A program made the position numbers and the translations under genes. The notes under the pieces were generated by a model. It searched no databases. It was not told the DNA's origin and saw nothing but the letters and a program-made list of their open reading frames with translations. A stretch of DNA of 64,000 nucleotides from Adenophora triphylla var. japonica (Eukaryota > Streptophyta > Magnoliopsida > Asterales > Campanulaceae), in contig JAFEMH010000753.1 of the NCBI GenBank assembly GCA_022495995.1, positions 353,001-417,000 on the forward strand. Direction: 5' to 3'. This document shows, piece by piece, positions 22,403-35,316 of the stretch (the stretch's first letter is position 1; each line of letters starts with the position of its first letter).

Positions 22403-23152
22403 GGAACGACTTCTAAGTCACTAACGAACTTCTTGATCCAAACCGCCTCCTTAGCCGCATCTGATGCTGCTATGTATTCGGCTTCTGTTGTAGAATCAGC
22501 AGCAGTGCTCTGCTTGGAACTCTTCCAACAAATAGCACCTACATTTAGCATAAACACAAAACCAGACTGCGATCTATAGTCATCTTTGTCGGTTTGGAAG
22601 CTTGCATCTGTGTAACCCTTTACAACCAGATCATCTTCCATTCCTCCAAATACCAAGAATACATCCTTAGTCCTTCTCAAGTACTTAAGGATAATCTTGA
22701 CAGCTATCCAATGGTTCTCACCAGATCGATCGGTATCTACTCGTTGCGCTTAGAGCGTACGAGACATCAGGTCTAGTACATAACATGGCATACATGATAG
22801 ACCCAATTGCCGAAGCATATGGTATATCACTCATCCTATTTCGCTCATCATTTGTCTTAGGACAATGAGTCTTGCTAAGAGTAATGCCATGTCCCATTGG
22901 CAAGTATCCTCTCTTAGAATTTTCCATGCTGAATCTTCTAAGGACCTTGTCAATATATGTACTCTGACTCAAACCAATCATCCTTCTTGATCTATCTCTA
23001 TAGATCTTGATACCAAGGATATAAGCCGCCTCACCCATATCTTTCATTGAGAAACATTTTCCTAACCAGGACTTTACAGTCTCAAGTGCAGGAACATTGT
23101 TTCCAATGAGCAAGATGTCATCGACATACAATACCGTAAATAGCACTTTCAT
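22387..23152 (-). pseudogene. Copia reverse transcriptase C-terminal part and RNase H
   Basis: The RT active-site motif YVDD is visible in VLYVDDILLIGNN, followed by MKDMGEAAYILGIKIYRD and SIMYAMLCTRPDVSYALS. The frame breaks near 22,715 and continues in another frame with RRTKDVFLVFGG, GYTDASFQTD and STTEAEYIAASDAAKEAVW. These are RNase H motifs with the expected D and E residues. The reading end runs into the truncated LTR. Confidence 0.92.
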
Positions 23153-23160
23153 GCTCCCAC

Positions 23161-24679
23161 TTATCTTCTTGTATACGCAAGGTTCATCTTCGTTTTTGAT
23201 GAAGCCAAACTCTTTGGCGATTCATCAAAACGTAGATTCCAAACTCCGGAAGCTTGCTTCAATCCATAAATGGATCTCTGCAACTTACACACTTTGTTAG
23301 AATCCTTTGGATCGACAAATCCTTCAGGCTGTATCATGTATACATCCTCAAGTAGGTTTCCGTTAAGAAACGCTGTTTTGACGTCCATTTGCCATATATC
23401 ATAGTCGTAATATGCGGCTATGGCAATTAGGATTCTAATAGACTTAAGCATTGCTACGGGCGAAAATGTTTCATCATAGTCAACGCCATGAATCTGCCTA
23501 TACCCCTTAGCAACTAGCCTAGCCTTATAAGTATGTACCTTCCCATCCATGTCGGTTTTCTTTTTGAAAACCCACTTGCACCCTATGGTTTTTACACCTT
23601 CGGGTGGATCAATCAAGTTCCAAACTTGATTATCGTACATGGATTTGATTTCAGATTCCATGGCTCCTAGCCACTTGTCCGAATCAGGAGTGGACATCGC
23701 CTCTTGATAGGAAGTAGGTTCATCATTCTCAATGATTTCTACTTCATTACTTTCCGTCATGAGAAATCCATATCTCTCAGGTTCGGATCGTATCCTATCC
23801 GATCTGCGAAGAACTTGTGTATCTTGAACCGGTTCCACAACAGCTTGTGAATTTGGTTCCGTCTCTACTACTGGCTCTATGTCATTTTCAGGTTCTTGAA
23901 TTTCTTCAAGATCAATTTTACTCCCACTAGTTTCTTTAGAGAGAAACTCTTTCTCTAGAAAGACACCGTGTCGAGCAACAAACACTTTGTTCTCGGATTG
24001 GTTGTAAAATTGATATCCTTTCATTTCCTTAGGATAACAAACGAAAATACATTTATCAGATCTAGGTGCAAGTTTATGTTCAGAAACCAATTTCTTTACA
24101 TAAGCCTCACATCCCCAAATCTTCATGAAAGATAAGCTAGGCTTTCTTCCATGCCACATCTCATGTGGGGTTTTAGGAGCCGATTTAGTAGGGACCTTGT
24201 TAAGTGTGAAAGCGGCTGTTTCCAGTGCATGTCCCCAGAAGGAAATAGGAAGGTTCACTTGACTCATCATCGATCGAACCATATCTAATAGAGTTCGATT
24301 TCTCCTTTCGGACACACCATTCCATTGTGGTGTTCCGGGTGGAGTAAGTTCAAACAATTCCACAACTTTTCGGATGATCGTCAAATTCTTGGCTCAAATA
24401 TTCACCACCTCGATCAGATCGAAGTGTTTTAATAGTTTTGCCAAGTCGATTTTGTACTTCACTTTGAAATATTCTAAATATCTCAAATGCTTCACTTTTG
24501 TACTTCATCAGATAGACGTAGCCATATCTGGATAAGTCATCAGTGAACGTTATGAAGTACCGAAATCCTCCCCTAGCAATGCTATTCATTGGTCCACATA
24601 CATCAGTATGTATGAGAGCCAACAAATCACTAGCCCTTTCACTACTCTTAGTAAAAGGTGCTTTAGTCATCTTGCCCAA
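23161..24679 (-). pseudogene. Copia integrase core and reverse transcriptase N-terminal part
   Basis: Integrase blocks HTDVCGPM, FITFTDDLSRYGYVYLM and LRSDRGGEYLS show the first two catalytic Asp. After a frameshift near 24,360 the region ELTPPGTPQWNGVSERRNRTL carries the catalytic Glu. It is followed by WGCEAYVKKL, the spacer RRSDRIRSEPERYGFL, and RT blocks NQVWNLIDPPEGVKTIGCKWVFKKK, ARLVAKGYRQIHGVDYDETFSPVAM and WQMDVKTAFLNG. A frameshift at about 23,160 separates it from the YVDD part. Confidence 0.93.
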
Positions 24680-24688
24680 TAAACAAGA

Positions 24689-25414
24689 CTACATGCAAAC
24701 ATCATATGATTCATAATCATATGAGTCTAAATATCCATCTTTATGGAGTTTAGAGATGCGTTTCTCGTTTATGTGCCCAAGACGGCAATGCCATTTATAT
24801 GTGTCATTCACATTATTTGGTTTGAATTTCTTACTAACATGATAGACATTATCAACATTATTCTCAACATCCAAGACATAAAGGCCATTAAAAGAATGAG
24901 CAACACAATAAAGCATGTCATTCAAATAAATTGAAAATTTCTTATTCGCAATAAGAAAATTGTAACCCTCATTGTCTAAACATGAAATAGAAATAATGTT
25001 TCTGCTCAAATCCGGAACATAATAACAGTTATTTAAAACTAAAATTAATCCGCTTGGTAAAGTGACTTCGTAAGTCCCTACGACCAATGCAGCAACTCTT
25101 GCTCCATTTCCAACCCGTAGATCTACTTTACCCTCTTTGAGCAACCTTCTATTCTTTAGTCCCTGCACATTTAGGCAAATGTGAGATCCACATCCGGTAT
25201 CTAATACCCAAGAACTAGAGGTAGAAAGTAAAATATCTATCACATAGATACACGAAGTCATGGCAATCTCATTGCCCTTCTTCTTGATCCTTCTGATAAA
25301 GCTTGCGATTACGCCTCCAATGCCCAGTTTCCTTGCAATGGTAGCACACCGCATCCTTTTGGGATTTGGGTTTAGGCTTCTCAGCAACGGCAACCTTTGC
25401 CTCCGATTTAGCAA
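24689..25414 (-). pseudogene. Copia protease and GAG-pre-integrase region
   Basis: WVLDTGCGSHIC matches the Copia aspartic protease active site (DTG form). The GAG-pre-integrase zinc motif region WHCRLGHINEKRISKLHKDGYL follows. The frame overlaps the gag ORF and ends in a stop before the integrase core. Confidence 0.9.
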
Positions 25415-26026
25415 CTTTTGCTTTACCCTTGTTTTTGAACCCCTTTCCTTTATTCACCATCAACACTTGATTGGTTTTCTTGGTAATATTGTTCTCCGCA
25501 TTCTTTAGCATCCCATGCAATTCAGACAGAGATTTATTCATCCCATTCATGTTATAATTCAGAACAAACTGATTATAACTCTCGGAGTGAATGCAATATC
25601 ATATCCGTAGCCAACTCTAAGCTGGATAGGATACCCAAGCCTCTCAAGGTGTTCGAGGTGACCCTTCATCTTCAACACATGAGGCCCCGACGGGTTGTCC
25701 TTCAATCATCTTGCATGAATGAAGAGCCTTCATAGTGTCAAACCTTTCCGTACGTGCTTGCAACTGAACATTTCCTTCAAATGATTTCCCAAATCATAGG
25801 CTTCCATGTGTACAAGGTCCTTCTGAAGAGCCTTACACATGGTAGCAAGCATCAGGCAACCAACATCAATAGAATCATCCATATGCTTCTTATGTTGGTC
25901 CCTTTCCGCTTTAGTTGCATTAGCAGCCGGCTCGGGTGAAACGGGTCCATCGAGAATGTACAACTTCCTTTCCTGTTTGCGAACAATTCCCAAAGCTGCG
26001 GATCCAATCCACATAGTTATTGCCAT
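25269..26026 (-). pseudogene. Copia gag with zinc knuckle lacking its last Cys
   Basis: Gag-like segments read from 26026 (MAITMWIGSAAL... DSIDVGCLMLATMCKALQKDL) and, after breaks between about 25,560 and 25,730, from 25550 (LSELHGMLKNAENNI... KAKVAKSEAKVAVAEKPKPK). The zinc knuckle reads CYHCKETGHWRRNRKLY. In the family CX2CX4HX4C pattern the last Cys is Arg here, so zinc binding would be lost. Confidence 0.85.
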
Positions 26027-27030
26027 TCTCCTCTAACTTGTCCTTCTCAAGGGCGATCGCGATGACATGTTTTGATTATTGTTTACAACCATTGATCTAC
26101 AAAGATATGCAACAAGATATGAACACATATAAGTACCAATTCATTTAAGAGATTAATTAACGTATTTCACAAATACTCCCACTAAATTATATAACCTTCT
26201 TATACAAACATGTATAATATAATTTAATAGGCTAAGACCCAACTTTAATTTAATTTCAAGTCGGCTATGGCACGACATTGCTCAAAATTAAACTAAAAGG
26301 TAGATAACATTTATCAATCATATCTATATATGACTCTTAGATCATTATGAGATTATAGACATCATATGTCACATGTTTCAATCTCATCTTATGCCTTAGG
26401 CCCAAAACTGTTTTGATAGCCTAATTGAGTTCAACCATGTTAAATGTATAGCAATCACTGTTTGCTCATCTTGATCATACAAAGATAGAATCAATGTACC
26501 TCGCTATGGCGTAGCCTACATGAAACTATCCGTGTACTCACAAGTGTTTAAACATGGGTGGCATAAACAAACTCAAATTACAAAGAAGGTTCAATTTTTC
26601 ATGCTTATCAATTACATCCCAAGGTTGATTCATGAAAACTATATGAGCATAATTATGAACATGGAATGATGCAACACATATCACATTTGATCAGTAATTA
26701 CTAGTACGCGGCCACGTGCTCCAAGTTTATCCCACACTTCCATCAAAGTGCCTGTGGGGAAGGTTTTGGTGTCCAGCCAATATACCAAGTAATACTTCAC
26801 AAACATCCTAGATTAATCACATTAATCATATTAATGAAATTGACATCCCATAATCTAGATTAATCATATTAATCATATATTACAATTTCATAATCATGGT
26901 ATATCTATATATACAATTACTTCACAAGTAAAATTCATACAATTTCATATTCTAGATCATGCACATCATGAAAATTCATATAATCATATTACACAATTAT
27001 CATGATTATCTAACTAAGCATCATGAACAG

Positions 27031-27044
27031 GGATCTAATACCAC
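27031..27044 (-). promoter_or_regulatory. Copia primer binding site
   Basis: On the minus strand GTGGTATTAGATCC follows the 5' LTR end directly. It resembles TGGTATCAGAGC, the initiator Met-tRNA complement used by many plant LTR elements, with changes. The stretch 26,027-27,030 between it and gag is untranslated leader. Confidence 0.75.
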
Positions 27045-28124
27045 TGTAGGGTTTCCGAGGGTCCATGCGCAGCAGAATAAGCAATAACTCGAAAAACCCC
27101 AAGCCCTAGAATCCGTTCTAGATGAATAATTAAGAAAGATGAAATAGAAATACCAACCTTGAATGCTTTTGCCTTTGATAAACTTGACCCAACTCCAGAT
27201 TGAACGACCTTGTTAATCCTTGATGAACGAACGGGAATCACGAACCAAAGATCTTGACGAGCGAAGATCCTCTATGTGTATCCACGCGATGAACGAACCC
27301 TAGAACTATTCTAGGAGGATTGCTAGATCCTATTGATTGAAACACCTTTCAATCAATGAAGAACAATGGATTTGGTAGTGTTGGATTCTCAATTCTCAAT
27401 TGAAATCTCTCACTTTTTGTGTTTCTCTCAAGCCAAAACGTTCTAATGACGGCTAGGGCAACCAGGGGCAACTATTTATACGTTACAAATAAAAGCCCTT
27501 TGCGAAAACCCTAAAATTAGGTCATTTACGTATCAGTCCAGGCCCGACGGGACGACTCGTCCCCCAGGGCACGAGTCGTCCCCTTGGGACCTTCCACTGA
27601 TTCTGGCGTCCCCTCATAGGGCAAGACTTGGCTTTGCTCACGGGACGAGTCGTCCCTTTGGGCACGACTCGTGCCCCAGAGCACGAGTCATCCCTCAGGA
27701 CACCCCACTGATCCTGGCGTCCCTTCATAAGGCACGACTTGGTTCAGTCATGGGGACGAGTCGTCCCCTGAGCACAGAAAACCCATTTTCTTCATTTTTG
27801 ACAATTCGTTCGATGCGTGTGACCCCATATGACCATACTATGTTGGCAATGAGTCCGATCACATCGATCCTCATAAGACATGAGCGGACTCTAGCAAGCC
27901 ATCATGCCTACCCAAATAGTATAATATCAAGTTCGATTTTCCTACATAGAACATATCACAATCCCATTGTCACACGATGTTATATTGAACATGAGTCATG
28001 GTCCACGTCAACTCATATTGTTCAATGCTTTCTCGTTACCAAGTAAATTGATTAATCGAATGATATTAATCACATTAATTCATTCGGGCATGGCCATGCA
28101 CTACATCAATCTTACTTACGAGTG
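27045..28124 (-). repeat. Copia right LTR, left piece
   Basis: Starts TGTAGGGTTTCC and matches the left LTR until GTTACTTACGAGTG-like sequence at 28124, where the Tat element begins. Its remainder is at 46825-47309. Confidence 0.93.
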
Positions 28125-29899
28125 TGTAAGTGCTCCAATTTGAGCTTGTTAGAATTTTCGTTAGAAAATTAACGAAAGTTATAACATTCCTAACAATTCC
28201 TAACATTCCTAACATTTCTAACCAAGTAAGGGTAGATTAGGGATTGCCAAAAAAGGATAAACCAAGGAAAGAAATCAAAAAAGCAAAAGAAATAAGAAAA
28301 ACCAAAAAAAGAAATGGCTGGAACATAATCAGGCTGTTTAATTTGAATTTTAAAAAAGATTATTCCTTGTGTCCAAAGCCTGACGACATTTAATGAACAA
28401 CGGTGCACGCGGCGATCCTATCCGCGCGGATAGGTTTGTCATTTCCAGAGGGCTATAAATTGAGCCCTCCAGTCACAAAAATAAGGAGGAAGAAGAGCAC
28501 AATTCACAGTATTTGGCGAATATACTCGAGAAAACAGTGAGAATTCTATAAGAATTGTCACCTTTTTCTCTTGAATCTTCCCAACTTTCACTCACTCAAA
28601 TCAAACCCAAACACTCTTACATTCAAAGCCTCAAACACTCATACATTCAAGCCAAAGCCCCAAAATACAAAGAAGATAGGTATAACCTCCCTCTTCTTAC
28701 CCTAAATCTCTCATCCATGCATGCATTTTCAAACTACAAAATGTAGTTCATTCATCTTCTTGTCTTAGATCCAAGAAGATCACCATGGAAGTTCATCTCC
28801 ATGGATGATCTTCTACAAGGATCAACATTATTTTCAAGTTCTCTTACTTTCTTGCAAAGAAAACACATTTTCAAAACCCTAAAATCATTTTCAAGCACCA
28901 AATCTTGATTTTCAAAGGATAAAAATTCCCTTCCCAAGCAAATGAAGTGCTTAGTCCTAATGTACCCCAAGGATGGTTTGGTATAGTTGATTCACCACTA
29001 AAATTTCAAGTGATCACTAACCAAAACCTAGGGAAATGGGGACAAGCATGGATGCAAAACCCCCCTTAAAATCATATTTTCTTTCTTGAGAAGTTGCTGT
29101 CCAGTAGCAATTTTCCAAGATCCCAGTCCATTGTCTTAATTTTTGGACACAGATAAACTTGGAATTTGGTGTTGACTACAAAACACTTTTTGTAGCCAAC
29201 ATTCATAGCTTTCCAGACATATTTTTACTTTATTTTTTGGGTGAGTAAAACTCTCTTTTTCAAATTTTCTTTTAGAGGCTAGTTCATCAGCTTCTGGAAA
29301 TCCAGATTGCATATCTGAGATTTCCAGAAGGTTTTGACCCCTCAAATCTTCTCCAAAATGGAAAATTCCTTCGCATAAATCTTATTTAAGGTGTCTGGAA
29401 CAACTTTCATTCTCTGAGTTTATCCATATTATGAAGTTTTAAGACCCTTGAACCCATTTCAAAATCAAAGGTCCACTGCCTTTTTCATTCTGGCAGAAGT
29501 GACTCTCAACTTCAAAAGGTCTTTTGAGTACCAAATCTCAATCCAAAAATCTTCCAAAAAATCATGGGATCATTTTAAAGTCTTAAAAAGATATCCCAAT
29601 TTTTACTTTTCTGAGTTTCAAATTATTTTGGCCAAGACACACACACACACACACACACACAAATGATTTTCAGCTTGGAAGACTCGTTTTGCGAGGCGCG
29701 CCGGGTGCACACTAACGTCCTTCCCGACGCGTAACGTGACCTCCGAACCCAAATCTCTAATCTCGGGCATTTTTCAAAGTTTTGGCCCTTAAAACAAAAA
29801 TGGCGTGGCGACTCCGTTCTTTTTCGATTGGTTTTCAAAGAAACAAAAATTTCAAAGCAAAACCCTTTCGGAAAAATTTTAGGTGGGCACATCATCACA
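28125..29899 (+). repeat. Tat-like element 5' LTR (1775 bp)
   Basis: Very similar to 45055-46819. Contains the palindrome CCTATCCGCGCGGATAGG, a TATA box 19 bp later (28454-28459), and a (CA)12 tract near 29,637-29,661 that is shorter in the 3' copy. No ORF of note. Confidence 0.95.
28417..28459 (+). promoter_or_regulatory. LTR promoter: 18-bp palindrome plus TATA box
   Basis: CCTATCCGCGCGGATAGG (28417-28434) is a perfect palindrome. After TTTGTCATTTC come CAGAGGG and CTATAAATTGAG, a good plant TATA box. The same block recurs in the 3' LTR at 45342-45359 and upstream of both antisense genes. Confidence 0.75.
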
Positions 29900-29900
29900 G

Positions 29901-29918
29901 TGGCGACTCCGCTGGGGA
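29901..29918 (+). promoter_or_regulatory. Primer binding site of the Tat-like element
   Basis: TGGCGACTCCGCTGGGGA starts one base after the 5' LTR. It has the TGG start of a tRNA 3'-end complement, and the position fits a PBS. The tRNA is not identified with certainty; Ogre-type elements are known to use tRNA-Arg. Confidence 0.7.
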
Positions 29919-31500
29919 TTTAAGCTTTTTCTAAAAAAAAAATGATATTTGGTATATTGGTGGAAACCATTAAACTTCCCGTTACCGCCTCCTAACACGA
30001 GTCGGGGATAAATTGTGGTTTAACAATCCCACGTACCGGTATCACCGTTTTCAAAAAAAAAAAGAGAAAAAGCTTTTGAGGGTCAAGCTTCCGTCCCGGC
30101 TTTGAAAATCATTTGTGTGTGTGTGTTGATTTTTGCACATTTTTCGTGTTGTTTTGGCCGCCTCGGAAAAAGTCAAAATTTTGACTGTCGGAATCATGTC
30201 CCTAACTGTCGGAATTTTCGTGCTTACGTGCTTATGTGTTCATTAAATTTCAAAAAAAAAATTCAAAAAAAAAGGGATTTTCAAAAAAGAAAATTTTCAA
30301 AAAAAGAAAAAAAAATCATGCATCATATTTTTAAGACACATAAAAAAAAATTTCTATTTTACTCAGCAAAAGAATATAGGCGCTTGCACACTACGCGCAC
30401 GTGACCGTACGCTGCACACTACGTCCCTAACCCGGGGAAATCCTTGTCGCGGTCCGTTTGGTCTTATTACGCCTCTCGGACGAGCACATGACTACCCAAA
30501 CATCCCTTGGAGCCTCGTGTCGACCATGCACTTGTCCGTGACACACTTTGTCCGAGACCCGGTTGGTTTTTAGTCTGGTCTGTGTCATGCCCTATCTGTG
30601 TATAGACCTTTCCTTTCAAGCCTTTGTCGGCATACCGACTCAATACCTTGCGGGGACCCTAATCAGTCGAAGTTCTGCCGGTTTTCCGCCGCAGACTTTT
30701 ACCAAGATATTGACCGGCGCCTTGACTTCAGCTCCGGCGGCACAAATTATACACCGACTCCCAGCATTGACACGAGTCATCAAGGATTAATGATTATTCC
30801 ATGCCTAATTACGGCTTAAGCGACGACGAGTCAAGATAAATTGTGGACGCTTATCGGTCAAATCATGCCGACTTTTCGTCGAGCCCTCGGACATGATCTT
30901 GACTTTTGACGTCGGCTTTGTCCGTAATTTACATCGAATGCTCGTTAAGACTCGATTACCCGCCGACTTTTAGGATCGTTTTCTTTCGGTCGGTGGGACC
31001 CGCTGCCCTATAGGACCCTCGCCGGGGCATCCACCTGGGAGGTCGAAATACGGGTGGAATACGAGGGGCTTATAGACGTAGTGACGGGGCCCACCGATCC
31101 GGGATCCGAGTAGTTTGCGAAAAAGAAGAGCAATCTTTTCCAACCGATTAGGATAATAAAACATGTTTTAAGTAAACGTGAACAAATAATCGCATGTTGC
31201 ATGAGCCTAAAGCCCAAACATCTACCCTCCTTCATTCCCGCACATCCGAACCCTCGTTCCTTTCCCCGCATCCGCACAAAGCTTGGTTTCGGGCACTTAG
31301 GGTCATCGTTTGATTAGTTGGGAAGAGTCAAGCGCGTCATCGGCTTCGCCGTTTGTTCCGACTCGGGTTTGAGAATGTCCGCATCGGCCGGTAATGATGG
31401 GGATAACGTCTCTCCGCCTCCCGGACCCCTCGGACAGAGCAACAAAGGGAATCGGTTAGCGTAACGTATGAGGTTACGACAGAAGCACGGCTAAACGGCC
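29919..31500 (+). other. Untranslated leader of the Tat-like element
   Basis: About 1.6 kb without a credible ORF, GC-rich from 30.4 kb on. This length of leader is usual for the Tat lineage. Confidence 0.6.
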
Positions 31501-34500
31501 TTATGGAGGCTATTAAGAGCCATGGTCCGGCCGCCGGCCTCAATCCGGATGGCACCTTCACCGTGGAAGAAGACGAGGATGCCAACCCCACTCTCGGTCG
31601 CCCGACTACTCCAGATGCCACCACCCACCTCCTATGGTGCCACTACGAGAACCCATGCTCCTCGGTCTTCGGGTCGGCCGGCCTTCCCCAACCACGAATC
31701 ACTGGATCCATGCAGCCCGACGCACAAACCGCCGGTTAGCGGTCCCTCGGTGGGGACAAAGCCGATGCGGAATGTCCTCTCATGGTTGGGGTTATCTCGG
31801 AATGCCCCAACAAATTGGAATGCCACCTCGGTTCGGAACCGATCAATCCAGGACCTTCACAGCAACGGCCACGGTTCGAATGCCGCCACGGCTTGGTTAC
31901 GGCCACGCGCGTCGGGGCCCCTCCTCGTAATAGTACTGGTTCAATCGCTCCTCACACAAATTCGTTCCTCACTCGGACTTCTATGGGTTACCAAGCCTCC
32001 ATCCCGGTGTCATCCGAATCACCAGGACCGCAGTACCCCGGGTTATACACCTCGCCTCGGCCCGGCCATGCAACTCAACGGTCGGGGACAATGTACCCCA
32101 CACCTAAGCCTACTTACGGGCCCCACTGAAATCCAAGTTATCCGCTACATCGGGGCTGCCTCCACCTACTTTGCCGGTTGAAAATCAACGGCGAGCCGCA
32201 AGGTTCTATCCCTTCGCCCAAGCTCCTACTCATGCTCCCAGGGTAACTCGGCCCGGGACGGGTTTTCACCTACGTCCCGGATCGGCCGTTCCTCCACCCG
32301 CCCGCTGCCTCCAGGTGGTAGCTCCTCTCTCTAGCTCGGCCACTAGCTCGAATGCCATGGTTCCACCACAAGACCCTCACTTGGCCCGGTTCATGGAACA
32401 ACACAAGGAAATGAAAGCGCGTATCGCCGAACCGATCGCCAAGAAGCCCGCTTCCGCCTCTGCACCCGACTCCAATGTTCCTCGCCCCACAAATTCGTGA
32501 TGCCTAATCTGGATCTCTTTGATGGGACCGCATGCCCGAAAACCCATTTGGACACATATACCTTGGCGATGAAGGCCAAAGGGTGCACCAATCAGCGGTT
32601 AGGCGACTATTTGATCTATCCTTGAAGTCCGGTGCCTTAAAGTGGTTCTTCCGTTTGAAACACGAAGCCGTGGCTACGTGGGACCAGATTACCAATGCCT
32701 TCACGAGAGAAATATAAGGCCAACTTGGAGTGGGAAACAAATAGAGTTGACCTACAAACAACGGTGCGGCGTCTGATGAGAATGTTGGGGACTTCTACAA
32801 GCGGTGGAATCGAAACTCGGTGAAATGGCCATCCCTCCTTCCGAAGAGGAACAACCTGGACATCTTTCGGTCATGCTTGAAACCACATATGAGAGCCTCC
32901 TCGGTCACTTCCCATACTCGAGACTTACGGGCCATGGTTAACTCTGCCTAAGTTTGAAAAGGCCTACAATCGGCAAGCCAGCTGCTGCGCACGCTACGAA
33001 TATCGAGCTCCTCCTTCAAACATCTCCTTTGCTCTGCCAAAGGCAAAGAAATGATTAACTATGCGGGACAGAATGTAATAACACAACTCCTTTTGCTCCC
33101 GAGAAAACCGGCCGAGCCCGGACCACGGGTCATGAATCTCGAAAACTTTGGAATGCCTCTGAATGACATCTTTAGGGGGCGGTGAAGGAAGGCTTGCTGC
33201 GGCCTTTGGAGAATTTCCAACCCAGGAATCCGAATGCTCCCGTGGATACTACAAAGTATTGTGCTTTTCATCAAGCTCACGGACATCGGTGACAAGCGCT
33301 TTACTTTGAAAAAGGCAATCCGAGGGGCTAATAGAGCAAGGAAAATTGGAAGGCCCCGAAGGACCTAATACGATCAAAAATCCTCTGCCAAGGAACCATA
33401 ATCGGGTGAATATGATTGAATGCGGAGAATCTTCGCATGCCCGGGAAGATCTTGATGAAGGTCCCCAAATACCCGTGGCCAACCTCGTCAAGGATCCCGA
33501 ATTCGGATTCCCCTCGGCCTTGAGGATATCGAACGAATCAACCCATCTTGATCTCATGTCGAGACTCCTTGCAAGAATACGAGGCCCGCTATTTCTCGGA
33601 TGAAGGGAAGGCCAATGCGAAGAGTCAATTTCATTCGGTCAAAACATGAGAGGACCATTTACACAAGATGGTTAGAACAATCGAGAAGAATTGAACAAGA
33701 AAGCTTCCGCGAGCACATGTCTTGGGGCTTATCAACAAAGAGGCCGAAGAGCATGCGGAGCTAATACACTTCGCAAACCGGCTATTGGAGAAGTCAAATA
33801 CGACCCGAAGGCGGTGAAGCGAAGAATCGAGAGGAGGAAGAACCCTTCTACATTCTACACAGTGTCAAATACGTGCCACCCTCTCACTCTTCCCCACGGT
33901 TTACGGGAGGAGAAGGCGAGTCATAATTGCCACTTGGGAATGGGAGCATATGACAATTTTACTGCGGTGCACGCACCCATATTCCCCTAACGGGTTTGAT
34001 CGGCGTTCCTCTCCGCCGAAATCCCGATAATATGGGAAGATGATTCCGATGACAAATACGATGATGATGACGAGAGCGAAGAGTCAGCGAGGCCCCAGAT
34101 CCGGAAACAATCTGGAACAATCACGCCGGAAATGAGCCCATGGGAGCCGGGCACAATGGTTGGTTGTTAACAAGTGACAATGAAGGACCACCGGAAAATG
34201 CAAGTCAAATGCCGGTAGGGGTGGACCCCCAAGAACTGCACCTCGTAAGATGCACATGCGGTCAATGTCCGGATACTTCAGAGGATGAGGGACAAAGCCC
34301 GCGCCCGAGATCCGTACATATCGAAATCCTAGAACACAACGTTCCTTATAAGAACTCGACCGGTGAATGGAAAGGGTTCATTGAAGCACCGGTCGAGAAT
34401 GGAGGGTTTCAGCCACCAGAAGATGAAGAATTCGTAAACGTTATCGGATCTTTTTCTTCTTTCCCGAGAACGGATGGCATAACAACCGTAAGGGTCATAA

Positions 34501-34800
34501 CCGGGCCGCTCGAGCGCAGCGAGTGCCTGCAATCACTGAAAAGGGTTATTGATCTGAATGTCTCCCGGTGGCCTTCATACCTATGAATCCACATGACGCC
34601 TTCCTAATTGCTCCGGTGCCCGACAATGGACCCCGGGTGCTCCTTATTTGGACACGAGATCTATCGAGATGCTACATCAAACTCCGAAGGAACGTTGCCT
34701 ATCCTTCACTTGTGGCCGCCCTACTTGCAAGATTGAAAGAAAAAGGATATACGATGAAATGGAGGCCTGATAGCCATAACTCGTGGGCCATCCGAGGATG
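31501..34800 (+). pseudogene. Degenerate gag region of the Tat-like element
   Basis: Several short overlapping frames replace one long gag. Recognisable is the run LARFMEQHKEMKARI, then DLFDGTACPKTHLDTYTLAM in another frame, GALKWFFRLKHEAVATWDQI and DFYKRWNRNSVK. These match the layout of a Gypsy gag (Pro-rich N-terminus, then the retrotransposon gag domain with its W...F core). Many frameshifts and stops preclude function. I could not trace a zinc knuckle. Confidence 0.7.
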
Positions 34801-35316
34801 AGATCGAAAAGCCCCGAGCCCGACAATAGCGACTCTTGTTGCATGATAACTATGAGCAAGGCGGGCCATGAGAGTGAATCGGAGGACGCCCTAGCTCGTG
34901 GGCCATCCAAGGGGCAACAACACAACCCCCAGCACTCAAAAGCCTCGTGACTTGGGAAGCGGTTATAAGGGCCGCACAGGAAGGAGCCGATGCAGCTCGG
35001 CCCCTCACCGTTGCTAGACTCCGTCGAGGCCGGTGGCCAATAGCCAAAAGGGCTCCCCGTTGACCTTAGCGGCATTGAAGAAACTCCGGTCAAGAGACAA
35101 CCGAGGAGGAAGTTAACCCGTTGACCCGATCCGGCGAGATCTTCCAAGGAAATCCCAAGACGAGATAAGAAGGCCACGGACCAAGCACCGAAAGAAGATC
35201 GCCGCCCCTATGCTAAGACAGTGAAAATCCAGGACCCGAAAAAAGAGGATCCCGTGCTCACCCGGTTGAAGCAAACACGAGGCCAACATTTCCCTCTGGT
35301 CTCTACTCACTTCTTC

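Noticed and set aside
31522..32181. 219-aa plus-strand ORF in the Tat-like element
   Set aside because: Pro/Arg/Ser-rich low-complexity reading that overlaps other frames equally well; more likely decayed gag than a separate gene.
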